DNA of 64,000 bases, taken from assembly GCF_019279795.1 (NCBI RefSeq), contig NC_056743.1, positions 872,072,978 to 872,136,977 of the forward strand, in the 5' to 3' direction. Positions 35,896 through 47,385 of this stretch are shown one piece after another. Within the stretch, counting starts at the first letter, position 1; every line of letters starts with the position of its first letter. A program made the position numbers and the translations under genes. The notes below the pieces were generated by a model. It worked only from the letters and a program-made list of their open reading frames with translations, was not told the origin of the DNA and made no database searches. This stretch comes from Protopterus annectens. Its lineage: Eukaryota; Chordata; Ceratodontiformes; Protopteridae.

Positions 35896-36138
35896 AACAG
35901 AGGTGATGAAAGAGAAATTTCCAAGATGATTTCTGACAGGAAAATTATTGAAATTTTCTTTCTTTTTTAGATATTATTCAAGAAACTGATATTCCAAACA
36001 TATTTAGAAAGAAAATTATTTCATTAGTTGATTTTTAAAGTAATTATTTCCTGTCAGTGCAGTTAAGTTGGTGGAGCTGAAGAAATCTGCTGCTATCCTG
36101 TGTTCATCCTTGGCCACGCCCCGCTCCTACCCTTTTCT

Positions 36139-36710
36139 AAAGATCCCAATTCCAGTTGTTTTATCTCTGTTACTATCTTCACTACTTCTAATAAAGTTGG
36201 TCTAGACTTTGATTTCCATTTTCTAGTAAATGCTTTTTTGGCAGCTACCATAATTGGACTCAGCAAGGCATTACTGTGTCTAGGCAACTTTGATTCTGTA
36301 CCATAGCTCAAAAAAATAATTTCCTTAGTTACACCAATTTGCTCACCCAGGATCTCTGATGGAACAGCCTGCACTGAATCTTTAAAGTCTGCCAACTCAC
36401 TATATTCCCAGAAAATATGTTCCCAGTTATTTCTTTCCTCCCTGTCACATCTCCAAAATTTCCTGTCTACCTGAGGAAAAAGTCTTTGAGTCTACTTGGG
36501 GTATAAAAATGCCTATGTAAACACTTCCAAGCAAAGATCCTAAATCTTCTAGACTTTGTTGCATATTTTGGAGACATACCTACATCTCCCATTGTTTCTT
36601 TGTGAATTGCTTATCCTATCTCTCTTCCCAATCCTTTCTAACCTCCTCTGATTGATTCTTATAGTTATCGTGCAATATTTTGTATGCTCTACTAATTATT
36701 CCTTTTTTAT
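36139..36710 (-). pseudogene. Older L1-like LINE, ORF2 C-terminal part, 5'-truncated
   Basis: On the minus strand: SRAYKILHDNYKNQSEEVRK near the left end, a W-rich region, then KFWRCDREERNNWEHIFWEY, a worn version of the CCHC motif (one Cys and the last Cys lost). After it come MVAAKKAFTRKWKSKSRPTL and LLEVVKIVTEIKQLELGSLE. The frame runs into the target duplication and continues at 28648. It is a relative of the younger element but clearly diverged. The 5' truncation lies near 36710, where DIRS sequence resumes. Confidence 0.78.
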
Positions 36711-37425
36711 GAGAAGAGAATGTTTTGGTGGAGACAACAGATATCCTTGAATCCAAGTCTCCCTTCCCCACCCCTGCTCCAAAGCAGTCCATCTCCACAG
36801 CTGCTTGGACTATGCTTGGGGAGCAGTTTCAGATAAAAGTACAAGGGGTGTGGAACACCAAGGACAGATGCAAGCACATAAATATCAAGGAGATGCTTGC
36901 TCTGATCAAGGCACATTAGCACGGAATACAGCTTCACAGCACGATCTCACTCTACAGGCAACCTAGATTCTGTCAGAACAAAACTATGTGGCAGACAAGC
37001 TGAGGAGGACCAGGGAAGACCACCATGGAAGGAAACTAGATAAGGGAGCATTCCAAGATTTGATCCATCTGTGGAGAGTTCCTCCTCTCTGATCAACTGG
37101 CAAAATTCTGTTCCAGGATTCCATGCTAGAAGGCCTGGAAGACAAATGCATTTTCCTTTCTTTGGACAGGAATGTTCCTATATGCCTCTCCACCCTTTCC
37201 ATTAATATCCAGGCTACTTCTGAAGATTCAGAAGGAATCCATCAAGGTCATTGTGGTGACTCTCTTCTGACCCGGGCTACCATGGTTCTCCCTTCTTTTA
37301 GAAGTGGCCAAGGGCAATTACCACAAGGCACTCATAGAATGGATCTACTCACACAAGAACAGGGGTGTTTGATACACCCTAACATCAATAATCTTCAATT
37401 GACTGTCTGGATTATAGAGTCTTAA
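36711..37425 (+). pseudogene. DIRS-like retrotransposon, right piece: RNase H region
   Basis: Continues the DIRS frame interrupted at 28349. FWWRQQISLNPSLPSPP corresponds to the WW block at the start of the RNase H. Then STAAWTMLGEQFQIKVQGVW and CKHINIKEMLALIKAH match the DIRS RNase H order (catalytic T-D-A-S changed to S-T-A-A). NYVADKLRRTR near 36989 is the conserved ADxLSR-like block, and LIHPNINNLQLTVWIIES near 37370 is the typical end of the pol ORF. There are several frameshifts and stops. The spellings VADKLRR and HINxxEM separate it from LINE RTs. Confidence 0.75.
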
Positions 37426-37813
37426 CTCCTATTAGGCACCTGTTTTCTGAGGACATGCAGCCGGGTACTAATGGAGACAAGAAAGCCTGGTACTAGAAAG
37501 TCATATATTAGCAAATGGAAAAGATTTTTTTAGTTGATGGAAACATCATCACCAGCACTCATTCAGGGCTAGTTGTTGTCTGGTTTTACAGTATTTGTGT
37601 GAATTACTATGCTATGGCCTTTCTTATTCCTTTATTAAGGTTCATTTATCAACCATTTCAGCATGTCTGCCTAATGTCAAAATGTTCTTGAAAGGGGGTT
37701 TTGCATAAGAGGCCTCCAAGTAAATTGATGGCCACTCCTTGGGACCTTAATTTTATGTTACAGAGGCTCCATTTGAACCAGCTAATCTGGCTGAGTTGAG
37801 GTTCTTAACATGG

Positions 37814-38429
37814 TCAGTTTAACTGATTTTTGTGACCGCTGCAAGATAGGTATCTGAGTTGCAAGCTTTTATGGTGAGTCAACCCTACCTCATTTTCCAT
37901 AGCGACTGGGTTTTTTCCTTCTTTTATGCCTAAAGTGGTATCCAAGTTTACTTTAAGCCAAACTATCCACCTCTTTGTTTTCTCTCCTGAACTTAAAAGT
38001 GAGAGAGAGAAAGGATATGCCATACCTTGGATGTCCACAGACAACTTGGGTACTATCTTGACAGAACTAAATCTTTCAGATCTTCAGATCAATTTTTCAT
38101 TTCTTGTGAAGGCAAGAAAAAGGGATAACGTGTGTCAAAACAAACTAGTTCTAAATGATTGTCTAAGGCTATTACCTTTTGGTTTAGTCACCATGACAAA
38201 TCTATTCCAGGCAGGGTCAAGGCCCACTTTAACAGGGCCTTGGCTTCATCTATGTTTTTTTTGGAAAGGGTTGGATTGCAGAAGTACTCTGAAAGCTGTT
38301 ACTTGGTCCTCTGCACATATTTTTACAAAGCATTACAAATATGATTCCTTCTCTAGGATTAAGTCAAGTTTTGCTAGTACCATTATCCAGGGGGTCCTGG
38401 TCCCATCTCCTTCCTCCTCCCAAGTATAG
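37814..38429 (+). pseudogene. DIRS-like tyrosine recombinase, broken
   Basis: DIRS elements integrate through a tyrosine recombinase instead of a DDE integrase. The frame starting near 37926 reads PKVVSKFTLSQTIHLFVF, as in the middle of DIRS recombinases. Around 38205-38270 another frame has VKAHFNRALASSMFFLERVG with the H-x-x-R catalytic pair. The first frame then resumes with STLKAVTWSSAHIFTKHYKY, where the Tyr of KHYKYD sits in the position of the DNA-attacking tyrosine. The end is GVLVPSPSSSQV at 38429. A frameshift separates the H-x-x-R from the Tyr, so it is inactive. The upstream Arg box is not clear. 37426-37813 is intervening element DNA without recognised motifs. Confidence 0.7.
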
Positions 38430-38950
38430 TTAGCTATGGTAATGTACCCATATAGCTAAGGCTACTGCTGCAGTTATCAATATGATGAACATTTACAGCT
38501 GTGTAAGTAAATATACCATAATTGTATAGGTTTGAATGATCACTGCTGCAGTAGCTGCTTCCCCCTTGCAGCTCCTTGTTTTTTTTTTTTGTGTGTTTTT
38601 TATGGAAGGGTGTGGGGATTTTATTTTTTTGTTGTTCCTAGCATTATCCTTTCAGGGCTCTGCCTTCCTCTCTCTCTGCTATCAGGAAAGCTCTGAAGGG
38701 CTTCACATCCAAACTTGTTTTTAATTGGCTTATCTTGAGCTGTTTGACAGTTAGGGCACATGGACTGTGCCTTGAATCTTTGGAAGCTGGCCGACTGTTA
38801 AATCCTTGTCAGGATATAACCCATATAAGCTAAGGTTACTGCAGCAGTTATAATTCGAACATCTGCTGTTATGGTACATTTACTTACACTATTGTACTGT
38901 ACAGATCCAGTTAGATACATGTAGACAACTAGATGCTCACTGTTCCATCA
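38430..38950 (+). repeat. DIRS 3' region with direct and inverted repeats
   Basis: After the recombinase stop, the block ACCCATATAGCTAAGGCTAC (38447) recurs as ACCCATATAAGCTAAGGTTA (38820). In addition GTAAGTAAATATACCATA at 38503-38520 is the inverted complement, with one mismatch, of TATGGTACATTTACTTAC at 38870-38887. DIRS elements end in inverted repeats with an internal complementary region, so this looks like their terminal apparatus (inference). The right end of the element is not defined. Confidence 0.55.
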
Positions 38951-39860
38951 GAATACAATATAGAATGTACGCATGACAATTTTATTTATTTATTTATATT
39001 TGTTGACCGGGAGTGTCCGACTGGACATAGGTCCATTTTCAGCGGAGGCCCGGGGAGAAAAGCTCTACAGTTAAAATAAACAGACAGTAGTTACATTGGA
39101 TTACATAGCGATTAACAATTTGCATAGCAATTACTTACAACATATTTAAAGATGAAGAACATAGTACATCAGTAGACAACTAGAATCTTTATCTGTGAAG
39201 TACATAACAGACATTAACAAATGTTACAAGAAGAAGTTCCTGCTGTATAATACGTACAGACTTATGAGCATCCGAGCTTGCTATAATCAAGGTAGTTAGT
39301 GGAGTGGAAAGAAAGGTAGTGGTTGGATGGGGTGAGTGATATTAGAGTGGGAGTTGCAAGGGCATAGCCAACATATTTTTAGGTGCACTTTTAGTAAAGT
39401 TTTGAAGTGGGTGCATGATGGTATGGAGGTAATTGTGGGTGGGTGCAAGAGAATAGCGCTTCAATAGCAGAGTTATTGGCTTTAGTGATCTGCAAGTGAT
39501 TTTTGTTGCTGGATCTTAGTGGTCTGGTGGTGTGATAGGGTTGGAGTAGATTTTGGAGGGATGGGACATTTAGTGGATGGTTTACTAGTTTGTGGGTGAG
39601 TGAGAGTTGATACCATTGAAGGAGGTGAGGGAGTTCAAGCCAGCCCAGTTCAGCAAGTGAGAGACAGTGGTGATTACGGTAGGATGCCCCTGTGGCGAAT
39701 TTGGCGATTTTGTTGTAGCAGGTCTCTCGCTTGTTTAGATTGCATTGCCTTAGGTTGGTATATATTGGAGAGACATAAAGTAGGGTGGAGATAAGGTGGG
39801 AATTTGCTATTGAAATCTTTGCTGCTTTGGTGAGAAGTTGCTTATTTCTGTATAGCCCTC

Positions 39861-42604
39861 CTAGTTTTTTGTGGACTTTTTTTTTATGGTCATGGATATG
39901 TGAATGTCAAATTTTAGTTTATTATCTATTTCCACTCCTAGCAATTTGGTGTGTTCAGTTGGGTATATAGTGGTGTTGTCTTTTGCTGTGATGTTAAAGT
40001 GAGAGTTGTTTTGAGTATGTTTGGTGGGTTGGAAGATGAGTAGTTTAGTTTTGTTTGGGTTGAGTATTAACTGGGTGTTGGATAACCAAGTTTCAACAGA
40101 GGAAAAGGTTTCCTGTGTGACTTTTTGCAGTTTGGGTAGGGACTGGGCTGAGCAGATGATGGTTGAGTCATCTGCGTATTGTATGAGTGTGCCATGTTTG
40201 GTGGCAGAGGCTAGATTATTGGTGAAAACAGAGAAGAGTAGGGGTCCAAGGATGGATCCTTGGGGAACCCCTATGGAGACAGGTAGTTGGGGAGATATGT
40301 CATTCTGCCATACAATGGATTGTTGGTGGTCAGACAGGTAACTCTGAAACCAGTTGGTGACTGATTGCGAGAAGGATAGGTTATTGAGGACAGAGATAAG
40401 TTGTTTGTGTGGGACCATGTCAAATGCTTTAGATAGGTCTAGGAAAGTAGCAGAGGAGAGATAGCCATTGTTTTTATGCTGAAGGATAGTGTTAGTAAAG
40501 GAGAATAAGGCAGTGGTGCTGCTATGGTTTGGTCAGAAACCATGCTGAGTATTGGAAAGGAGGTTGTTAGTAAGGAGGTAGTCTGAGACCTGAGAGTGTA
40601 TGCATCTCTCTAGTATTTTGGAGAGTGGAAAGAGAATAACTAAGGGGCGGTAACTGGTTAGTTCTGTGGAGGGTCCGCCTTTGTGGAGGGGAATTATATG
40701 TGATACTTTCCACAGTGTGGGAATGTAACTTTCTGACAGAGATCAGTTAATCAAAATGGATACTGGGTAGGCCAGAGCATCAGCTGTGATTTTTAGGTAT
40801 TCACTTGGGAGGTTGTCTGCTGCTAATCTGGTGGGCTTAAGTTTAGTTAAGAGTTTTTTTATGTTGGAGGTAGGTACAGGAGAAAAAGAGAAGGCAGTGG
40901 GGAGATTACTAGTTGAAGGTGTGGGTTGGAGGGGAGGGGGGTTGTGTTGTTTAGCTAGTGATAGTATGGTTTGTGTGAAATGTGTGTTGAATGAGGTAGC
41001 AATATTTTCTGAGGAGTGAGGGATATTAGGAGGAGGGGTACTGACTTTACCTGGGTGGAGGATGGAGTTTATGGAGGACCAGAATTGTTTGGAGCTGTGT
41101 TAGGAGGAGTCTAGGGCAGACTGGTAGTATTGGAATGTGTCCTGGTTTATTAGCTTTTTGACTGTATTGCATAGTTCTAGGAATTTCTGTCTAGTTGAGG
41201 GGATTTTGGTTTTGCGCCAGTGCTCCCAGGCTTTATCCCTGTTTTTCATTTCTGTCTTAGTGGTTTTCTGTAGCCATGGGGAGGGTTGTGCTTTGATTCT
41301 GGAAAGTCTTATGGGGGCATGGTAAATAAGGTTGCTCAGGAAGGTAGTATTAAAAATTCAACTGCGTCATCAAGACTGAGGTACTTTAGAGGATTCCAGT
41401 TACATTCTTTGAGGGATGAGATGAATGTGAGTGGGTTAAAGTTTAGTTTTTTACGTATTTGACGGTAGATGACAGGTTTGGCTTGGTATAGGTATTTTTT
41501 TGAGTAGGGATGTTGGGGAGTGATCACTGAGGCTATCTGATAAGCAGCTTGTTATATATGACTGGGGGCTCTTACTGAATAGTATTCAGTCCAGGGTAGT
41601 GTGCTTGCTGGAGTTTTTATTTATCCTGGTTGGTGACTGGACTAGTTGGGTGAAGCCATGAAGGTTTACATGATGGGTTGGATGGTTGCCAGAACAGGAT
41701 TGCCAGTCAATATTGAAATCACCTAAAATGATAGTTTCTTGGGGGAGATGGTGGGTAGACCAGCTGAGGAGGTTTTCTAGTGGAGGGATGTTTTGGGCAG
41801 GTGGGAAGTAGCATCCAACTATGTTGATGGTTTTGTTTTGGTTTATTTTGAGGTTGGTATATATTATTTCTTCATTGCCTATTTGTAGAGCTGATGATTT
41901 TAAGATCTGGATGTTTAGATGCTGTTTAAATATTATAGCTACACCGCCTCCTTTCTTGTTTAGCCAGTCTACTCTTAGTATACCATAACCTGTAGGGAGT
42001 ATTTGCTCACTGGTAATGTGAGGTTTTAGCCAGGTTTCTGTCAGGATGACTATATCTGAGGAGTACAAGTCTATGGTGGCATGGAGTTCATGGACTTTGT
42101 TGGATATACTTGTAATATTTAGGCTTAGTAGAAGGAAGTCACTTGGCTTTCTATTGGCTGTAATATGGGAGAAGTTGTGGTTTCTAGTGTGATTATGAGG
42201 ACTGGGGTTGGAGATGGTAGGGCCAGGGTTGGGGTGGATGTCTCCACTTAGGGCTAGTTTAGATATGCATGAGGTTATTAGTTTTCTTAGTTTTTGAATG
42301 TGTTTGTTTATAAGGGAAACTTTATGATTGTGCTCTGTGGGTAATAGGTATGGTGGGAGGGTTACTGTGTTAAGTTGTAGGGATGCTTTATGTTTAAGTA
42401 ATATAGTTGGTAGAATATGTGGGGGTGCATAGGGATGTTTCTTGAGTTGGTGGGAGGGGAGCTGAGCGAGGGTGAGACATGAATGGTGGTGTGAGTAGTA
42501 GTACAGTGGTAGTGGTTGAGTGGGGGAATGATGGAGCTTTGGTAGGATGTAAGATATGCAAGGAGAATGCATGCAGTGAGAATAGGAAAGGTATGCTTGT
42601 ACAT
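39861..42604 (-). pseudogene. L2 polyprotein (leader, 2A-like motif, APE endonuclease, reverse transcriptase), broken
   Basis: The N-terminal leader has a hydrophobic start in the frame from 42604 (FPILTACILLAYLTSY). The frame from 42572 is open for 328 codons and carries KLALSGDIHPNPGPTIS followed at once by the APE domain: LLSLNITSISNKVHEL, VILTETWLKPHI, GGGVAIIF, IILGDFNIDW. RT blocks follow over several frames: [70 protein letters not shown] and TKLLGVEIDNKLKFDIHIS. Stops or shifts near 41586, 41330, 41100, 40740 and 40530 disable it. The YADD motif is intact. Leader length and order match L2-clade single-ORF elements. Confidence 0.85.
42219..42257 (-). other. 2A-like translational recoding motif in the L2
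   Basis: Codons for LALSGDIHPNPGP, close to the 2A consensus D-V/I-E-x-N-P-G-P, with His instead of Glu. It lies between the leader and the endonuclease, where 2A-like sequences have been described in APE-type LINEs. In 2A peptides the ribosome skips the Gly-Pro bond and releases the upstream product. The His change makes activity uncertain. Confidence 0.7.
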
Positions 42605-42790
42605 GTTAGTTGAAGAGGTGTGATAGTAGTGGGAAGATGGAGGAGGTAGTGTTGGGTTAGCGCTGTGGTCGGCTACTGGAAAGATGGGAGGGGTTTGTGA
42701 GTGTAATAAAGGTGGGACTACTGGGGGGAATAGGGGGCAGGGTGGGGAGCGAAGCGAGTAGAGACCCTGTTAGTTGCTCTTATGAGGGGG

Positions 42791-43829
42791 CTGGAAACAA
42801 TCAGGTAACAGAGTTAACTGATGAATGAACATATGATAGTGACAAGGGTGGTTGTAGTTTTAAAAATGGTGCCTGCCACAGGTAATATTTATTAACTTTG
42901 GGATTGTCTTAAGGTAATAAACAGGGAAGGGGAGGAGAGAACAAGGGTGTGAGCAGGCAGTTCTTTGTACTGCTGCTAATGAGCCAAAGCAAAGACAAGT
43001 TTGTGTTTAAGAAACAATCACAATTGACCAAGGACTGCTCTGAAACTGTAGGTCATTTCTTAACCATTTCTCAGGTGGAAAAACAGGATAACCTTGTATC
43101 AGTAGGCTACTGTGGTCTCAGTTTAAATTAACAAACACACAGTATTGATCAGTTATGGATACTATTTGCTAATAGAAGGGAATAAGAGAAAGTGGAAGAT
43201 GAGAGTGTGTGTGTGTGTGTGTGTGTGTGGGGGGGGGGGAGGCTGCTTACAAGAGTGCTCTCCAGGGGAAAATGAATATTGGCTCAAACAGGTAGACACA
43301 TACTCAAAGTTAACTGTAGCTGTTTGCAGACAGTTCAGACCCAGACTGCGCTTCTCTTATAAGAATGATAAAGGTGGTACCGCAGTTGAATACTTAAGAG
43401 TGGTGTTAGGTCTAGAAAAAAAGAGTACAGAGAGGAGTAAGCACTTTGAGATGGTAAAGATATATTAGAAAGATTACAAAAATTTACAAAAACTTTCAAG
43501 GGCACAGGTCAGTTTTTGCTACATGTTAACTATACGATTTGCTCTGTGTGTGTACAGTATAGAAAGGTAAGGACAGCACATCATTTTACACAGTACTATA
43601 CAACAATAGTTGCCTAGCTCTATCTAAATACCATCTTATCCAAATGTCAGCAAATATTGCCAGAATTGTTGAAAATACTAATATATTACACTGGACTCTT
43701 ACAAACATTTGTTCAACTTTATTCAAAGTGGCACCTTACCTGATATGTTCAGCAATCATTTGCCCATTTACTCCACTTGGAAATACAAACCTATTTACAT
43801 TCTCACACTGCCATTACACATACCTCTCA
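42791..43829. other. Unassigned DNA
   Basis: No recognised gene or element apart from the GT/G tract at 43206-43240. Short frames here have no signature. Confidence 0.5.
43206..43240. repeat. (GT)n-(G)n tract
   Basis: A GT run is followed by about ten G. Confidence 0.93.
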
Positions 43830-44125
43830 ACCTCTAAGAGCAAGAATTCTGGACAAAGCCAAAAATAATGGGGGGACAAAGGCCCCAAATAGGTACATTT
43901 TTTAAAATATTGCTCTTATAAACTTAGAAAGTTGGTCGAATAACAGACTTTGTATTATATATTTTATGAAGGGTATGAAGTCTAAAACTCAAATGTCTCA
44001 TTATTCTGTAACTTCACTCTTAAATAATTTGACAGAAAACCACAAATTTTGTGAGGAACAGAGAAAAAATAGTAGGCAAAAATCTGGGCATTCTGTGAAA
44101 ACCTGGATAGCTGAGACGTATGCCA
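43830..44125 (+). repeat. U-family interspersed repeat (unclassified), copy 3
   Basis: Matches 13768-14070 throughout, starting CAACCTCTAAGAGCAAGAAT and ending CTGGATAGCTGAGACGTATG. It is noncoding and of unknown class. Confidence 0.65.
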
Positions 44126-44500
44126 TTAAAATAAGAATAATGACATTACTGGTGGAATATGCTGCACAGGAAAACCAAATAACCTGTTCATCTGCAGGAT
44201 ATTCCACCACTGTGGGCAATGTTGTCGCCTCCTTTATCGTTTTGTATAAATATGCCCCTGATAAGGCTAGAACAAACTCATTCACTGGATAAGAAACAGC
44301 ATTGAATAAGCAATGTTACACAGGGTAGTGGCTGGGGAAATTATACACTATATGGGGAGAAACATAAAGAATGCATGCAGGCAGTTATGCAACAGATGGC
44401 AAGTGTAAATCTGCACACAAGAGCTGCTGAAAATATTTTAAAGTAGGTCAAAACCTGACAAACCCACAAAACAGCTGTCCTTACACTCCACATCCTTGCT

Positions 44501-44557
<57 letters not shown>

Positions 44558-44929
44558 CCAGCTGCAATGCATGTATTCTAAATTACATTTAATATCTTGC
44601 TACTGAGACTACAGATCAGTTCACTTACCCATTTTTATTAGATAAATAAATGAACTAGGACACTATGCTAGAAACCAGCAGCAATGTTTCAGCAACCTGG
44701 CATTCTTTTTAAGAAGAGTACAAATTAGTGCCCCCCCCCCCCAGTTTGGAAATAGATCTTCGCAGAATATTGCTCATAATTTTTTTAACTAATTTCTAAA
44801 ACTCACTTTCAGTGCAAAGCTTGTTTGAACAAGGAATGCTTTTAAGACAGGAATTAATCATGAATGGGATGCCAACCCTCTGCAGGACATAGATACACCT
44901 CCCAACCTCCTAAAAGTAATCATTATAGA
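44126..44929. other. Unassigned DNA with (TG)n and C run
   Basis: Contains (TG)n at about 44507-44553 and a run of 12 C at 44731-44742. Nothing else is recognised. Confidence 0.6.
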
Positions 44930-47235
44930 GATTGTCGAAAACTTTCCAACTTCAACATTACCCAATTCAACTCTATTCCATCTTCCACTGACTGGTCATT
45001 CCTTAAACATATCCCTCTAGATGAAGCAGTAAATAATTTCAATAACATCTTCCTAAATACCCTGAACTCCCTTGCTTCCTCTAGAAAGATAAGAATAAAA
45101 TCCAACTACGCTCCTTGGCTTTCCAAAGACACTAAGTCCCTTATGATCCAATGAGATAAAGCCCTTTAATGCCTGTGCCAAAACTAAAGAATTACCCTTC
45201 CTTCATAACTATAGACATCTCAGAAATTTCACAAAGAAACAATCCAATGCTGATAAAAGTCCCCTCTTCAACTCTTTGCAACTGAATAGCAAGTCCAACC
45301 CCCGGACGTTCTGGTCAACTATAAATAAAATTCTTTCTCCTGGCTGCCCCTCTAACCCCTCTCCCTACCCTAATACATTCCCTCTAGAAACAGCCACCCT
45401 ACTTAATAAACACTTTATCGACACCATTCAGGCACTCTTACCATCCAGTGGAAACACTACATCTCAACCTACTCCTCCCTACCATCCTAACAATAACCTT
45501 TTCACCTTACATCCTGTTCCCACTTCTTATATCTGAGCTCTACTTCTTAAGCTTAAACCTTGCTCTCCTTTCACTGATAATCTGCCTCCTACCTTCCTCA
45601 ACCTGGCTGCTGACTCCATTGCTTTCCCAGTGTCTATACTAATCAATAGGTCCATCCAGGAATCCACTGTACCTACCCTCTAGAAATCCCTTTTCACTAT
45701 TCCCCTCCATAAAGGTGTCAACTCTACTGACCCATCTAACTACCGTCCCATAGCTATTCTACCCCCCGTCTCTAATATCCTTGAAAAATGCATCCACTCA
45801 CAATTACTAAAACACCTCCTCCAAAGCAATCTTCTCACAACCAGCCAGCATGGTTTTCGTCCTAACCGCAGCACAACTACAGGCCTCCTGTCCTTTACCC
45901 ATACCATTGTTGAGGCCCTAGACAACAACAAACTAATCTCCTGTCTCTTCCTAGACCTTTCAGAAGCGTTTGATACTGTATCCCATCTCCTACTGTTATC
46001 TAAACTTGCTAGTCTCAATCTATCTTCCTCCACCCTTTCCTGGCTCTCCATTTACCTATTCCACAGGCAACAGTCTGGTAAATGGCTCTCTTCCTCTTCC
46101 CCATTCCTACCTGTTCCAACAGGAGTACCCCAAGGTTCCATCCTGGGCCCCCTCCTGTTCAATATCTTCACTAATGACCTCCAGTCATCTTGCAAACAAT
46201 CCTCCCTCATACAATATGCCAATGACAACTCTCATCTCCATCTCTGATGACATCACTGACCTCTGTACACTCACTCAACATAGCTTTTCATCTACTGAAC
46301 AGTGGCTAACTAGTAACTAGCTCATCTTCAACCAAAAAAGACCAAACTCCTCCTGTTTCTTCCCCGCTCTTACTCACCACAAATCCTCCTTTTCCATCAC
46401 TTCCTCTAATAACACAATCATTAAACCTGAAACTCATACTAAACTCCTAGGGGTCATCATCAATGATGAACTTAAATTTAATATGCACCTTCTCCAATGC
46501 ATAAAAAAATAAACAAAAGAAAAACAGAAACTTGGTTTACTTTATCGTAACAAAAATTTTCTAACTCCAAATGCTAGACTCTCCCTTACTCAAGCTCTCC
46601 TCCTACCCTCCCTTCTTTATGCTGCCCCTGTGTTCACCAACATTCAAGCCACAACCTTAAACAAACTCCAACAAACTTATCATAACATAGCTGGATTCAT
46701 CACAAACTCTCCATACAATACTCATCACTGCCTACCCCTTACATCCCTGCACTGGCTTGAGTTGCCCCACCAACTGTTGCTATGACAACTTCATATGTTA
46801 CACTTCATTCTCTATAAACCTTCATCCTGCCCTGCTGTCTCTTCCTTCATCTCTATCTTCACACCTTCTCATACTCTTCGTACCTCAAATCAGCAACTCC
46901 TACACACCTACCAACCAAAAAAAGCAGTAGGCAAACTCCCATATAAACACTCCATCGCTCAAACTTGGAATAAACTTCCTAGAGACATATGTTCCATCAT
47001 CCACCCATCCCACTTTAAAAAAAATTAAAAGTCCACCTGCTTAACTCCAAAATCTGTCCTTGTCAATCTCCAACTTAACTCCTCTCTCCACTCCTTGGGT
47101 ACCCTTGTCAGTACCCCCCTCTCAGCAAAGTATCCCCTCTGCCTGAGGACACTTATTCCTACTTTATATATCTGTTTGGAACAAACTCTTTCTGTAAATA
47201 TGTATATAAGTCACTACTGTGATCATTTAAGATAT
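44930..47235 (+). mobile_element. L2-clade LINE, copy 5, left part (5'-truncated; RT)
   Basis: Diverged L2 RT over several frames: [101 protein letters not shown] (YADD changed to YAND), TKLLGVIINDELKFNMHLL, TWNKLPRDICSIIHPSHF. The 3' UTR starts near 47050 but is cut at 47235 by CR1-C and its promoter units. The missing 3' end continues at 52794. The active-site change and many stops show it is long dead. Confidence 0.8.
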
Positions 47236-47334
47236 AGGGAGGAGGGAAGTTTCTTTGCTTACCAGTGGGAGTGGGAAGCACTGAGCAGCCTTTCTGACCG
47301 ATTTGGTGAAGTTTCAGCCAGAAACTAGTAGTCC

Positions 47335-47385
47335 ATTGGTCGTTTTGGGCCAATTCCTAGCTCCTTTCAGCCCCCTGCTATAAAA
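47335..47385 (+). promoter_or_regulatory. CCAAT/TATA promoter-like cluster, unit 1
   Basis: Inverted CCAAT at 47335-47339, CCAAT at 47350-47354, TATAAAA at 47379-47385. An AATAAA lies downstream at 47710-47715. Confidence 0.6.

Larger units (their letters stand above)
28648..36138 (-). mobile_element. Younger L1/Tx1-like LINE, full-length, with perfect 16-bp target duplication
   Basis: The repeat GCTCCTACCCTTTTCT occurs at 28648-28663 and 36123-36138. Between them lies a minus-strand element of about 7.46 kb: 5' end GGGGCGTGGCCAAGGATGAA (from 36122), a 5' UTR of about 230 bases, ORF1, a spacer of about 2.35 kb, ORF2, a 3' UTR of about 150 bases, and poly(A) (T run 28663-28675). It sits inside the last codons of an older relative's ORF2. 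ORF1 and ORF2 both contain frameshifts or stops, so it is now inactive. The perfect duplication shows that the whole 36.1-28.7 kb block arrived as one insertion, or that later inserts lie within it. Confidence 0.9.
38980..42790 (-). mobile_element. L2-clade LINE, copy 4, nearly full-length
   Basis: About 3.8 kb on the minus strand. The 3' end at 38980 has (TTTA)n, GTTGACCGGGAGTGTCCGAC and GGCCCGGGGAGAAAAGCTC, the complement of the family tail. The coding region covers an N-terminal leader, a 2A-like motif, APE endonuclease and RT. The 5' part near 42700-42790 includes GCTCCCCACCCTGCCCCC on the sense strand and is GC-richer. The 5' limit is approximate and no target duplication was found. Confidence 0.85.

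Noticed and set aside
36066-36090. CTGAAGAAATC as a hammerhead start
   Set aside because: No stem II and no GAAA box follow in the proper place. It is the 5' UTR of the L1-like element read on the wrong strand.
28341-36720. AGAAGAGA as target duplication of the older L1-like element
   Set aside because: Only 8 bases in purine-rich surroundings. It is mentioned with the element but is not strong enough to stand alone.
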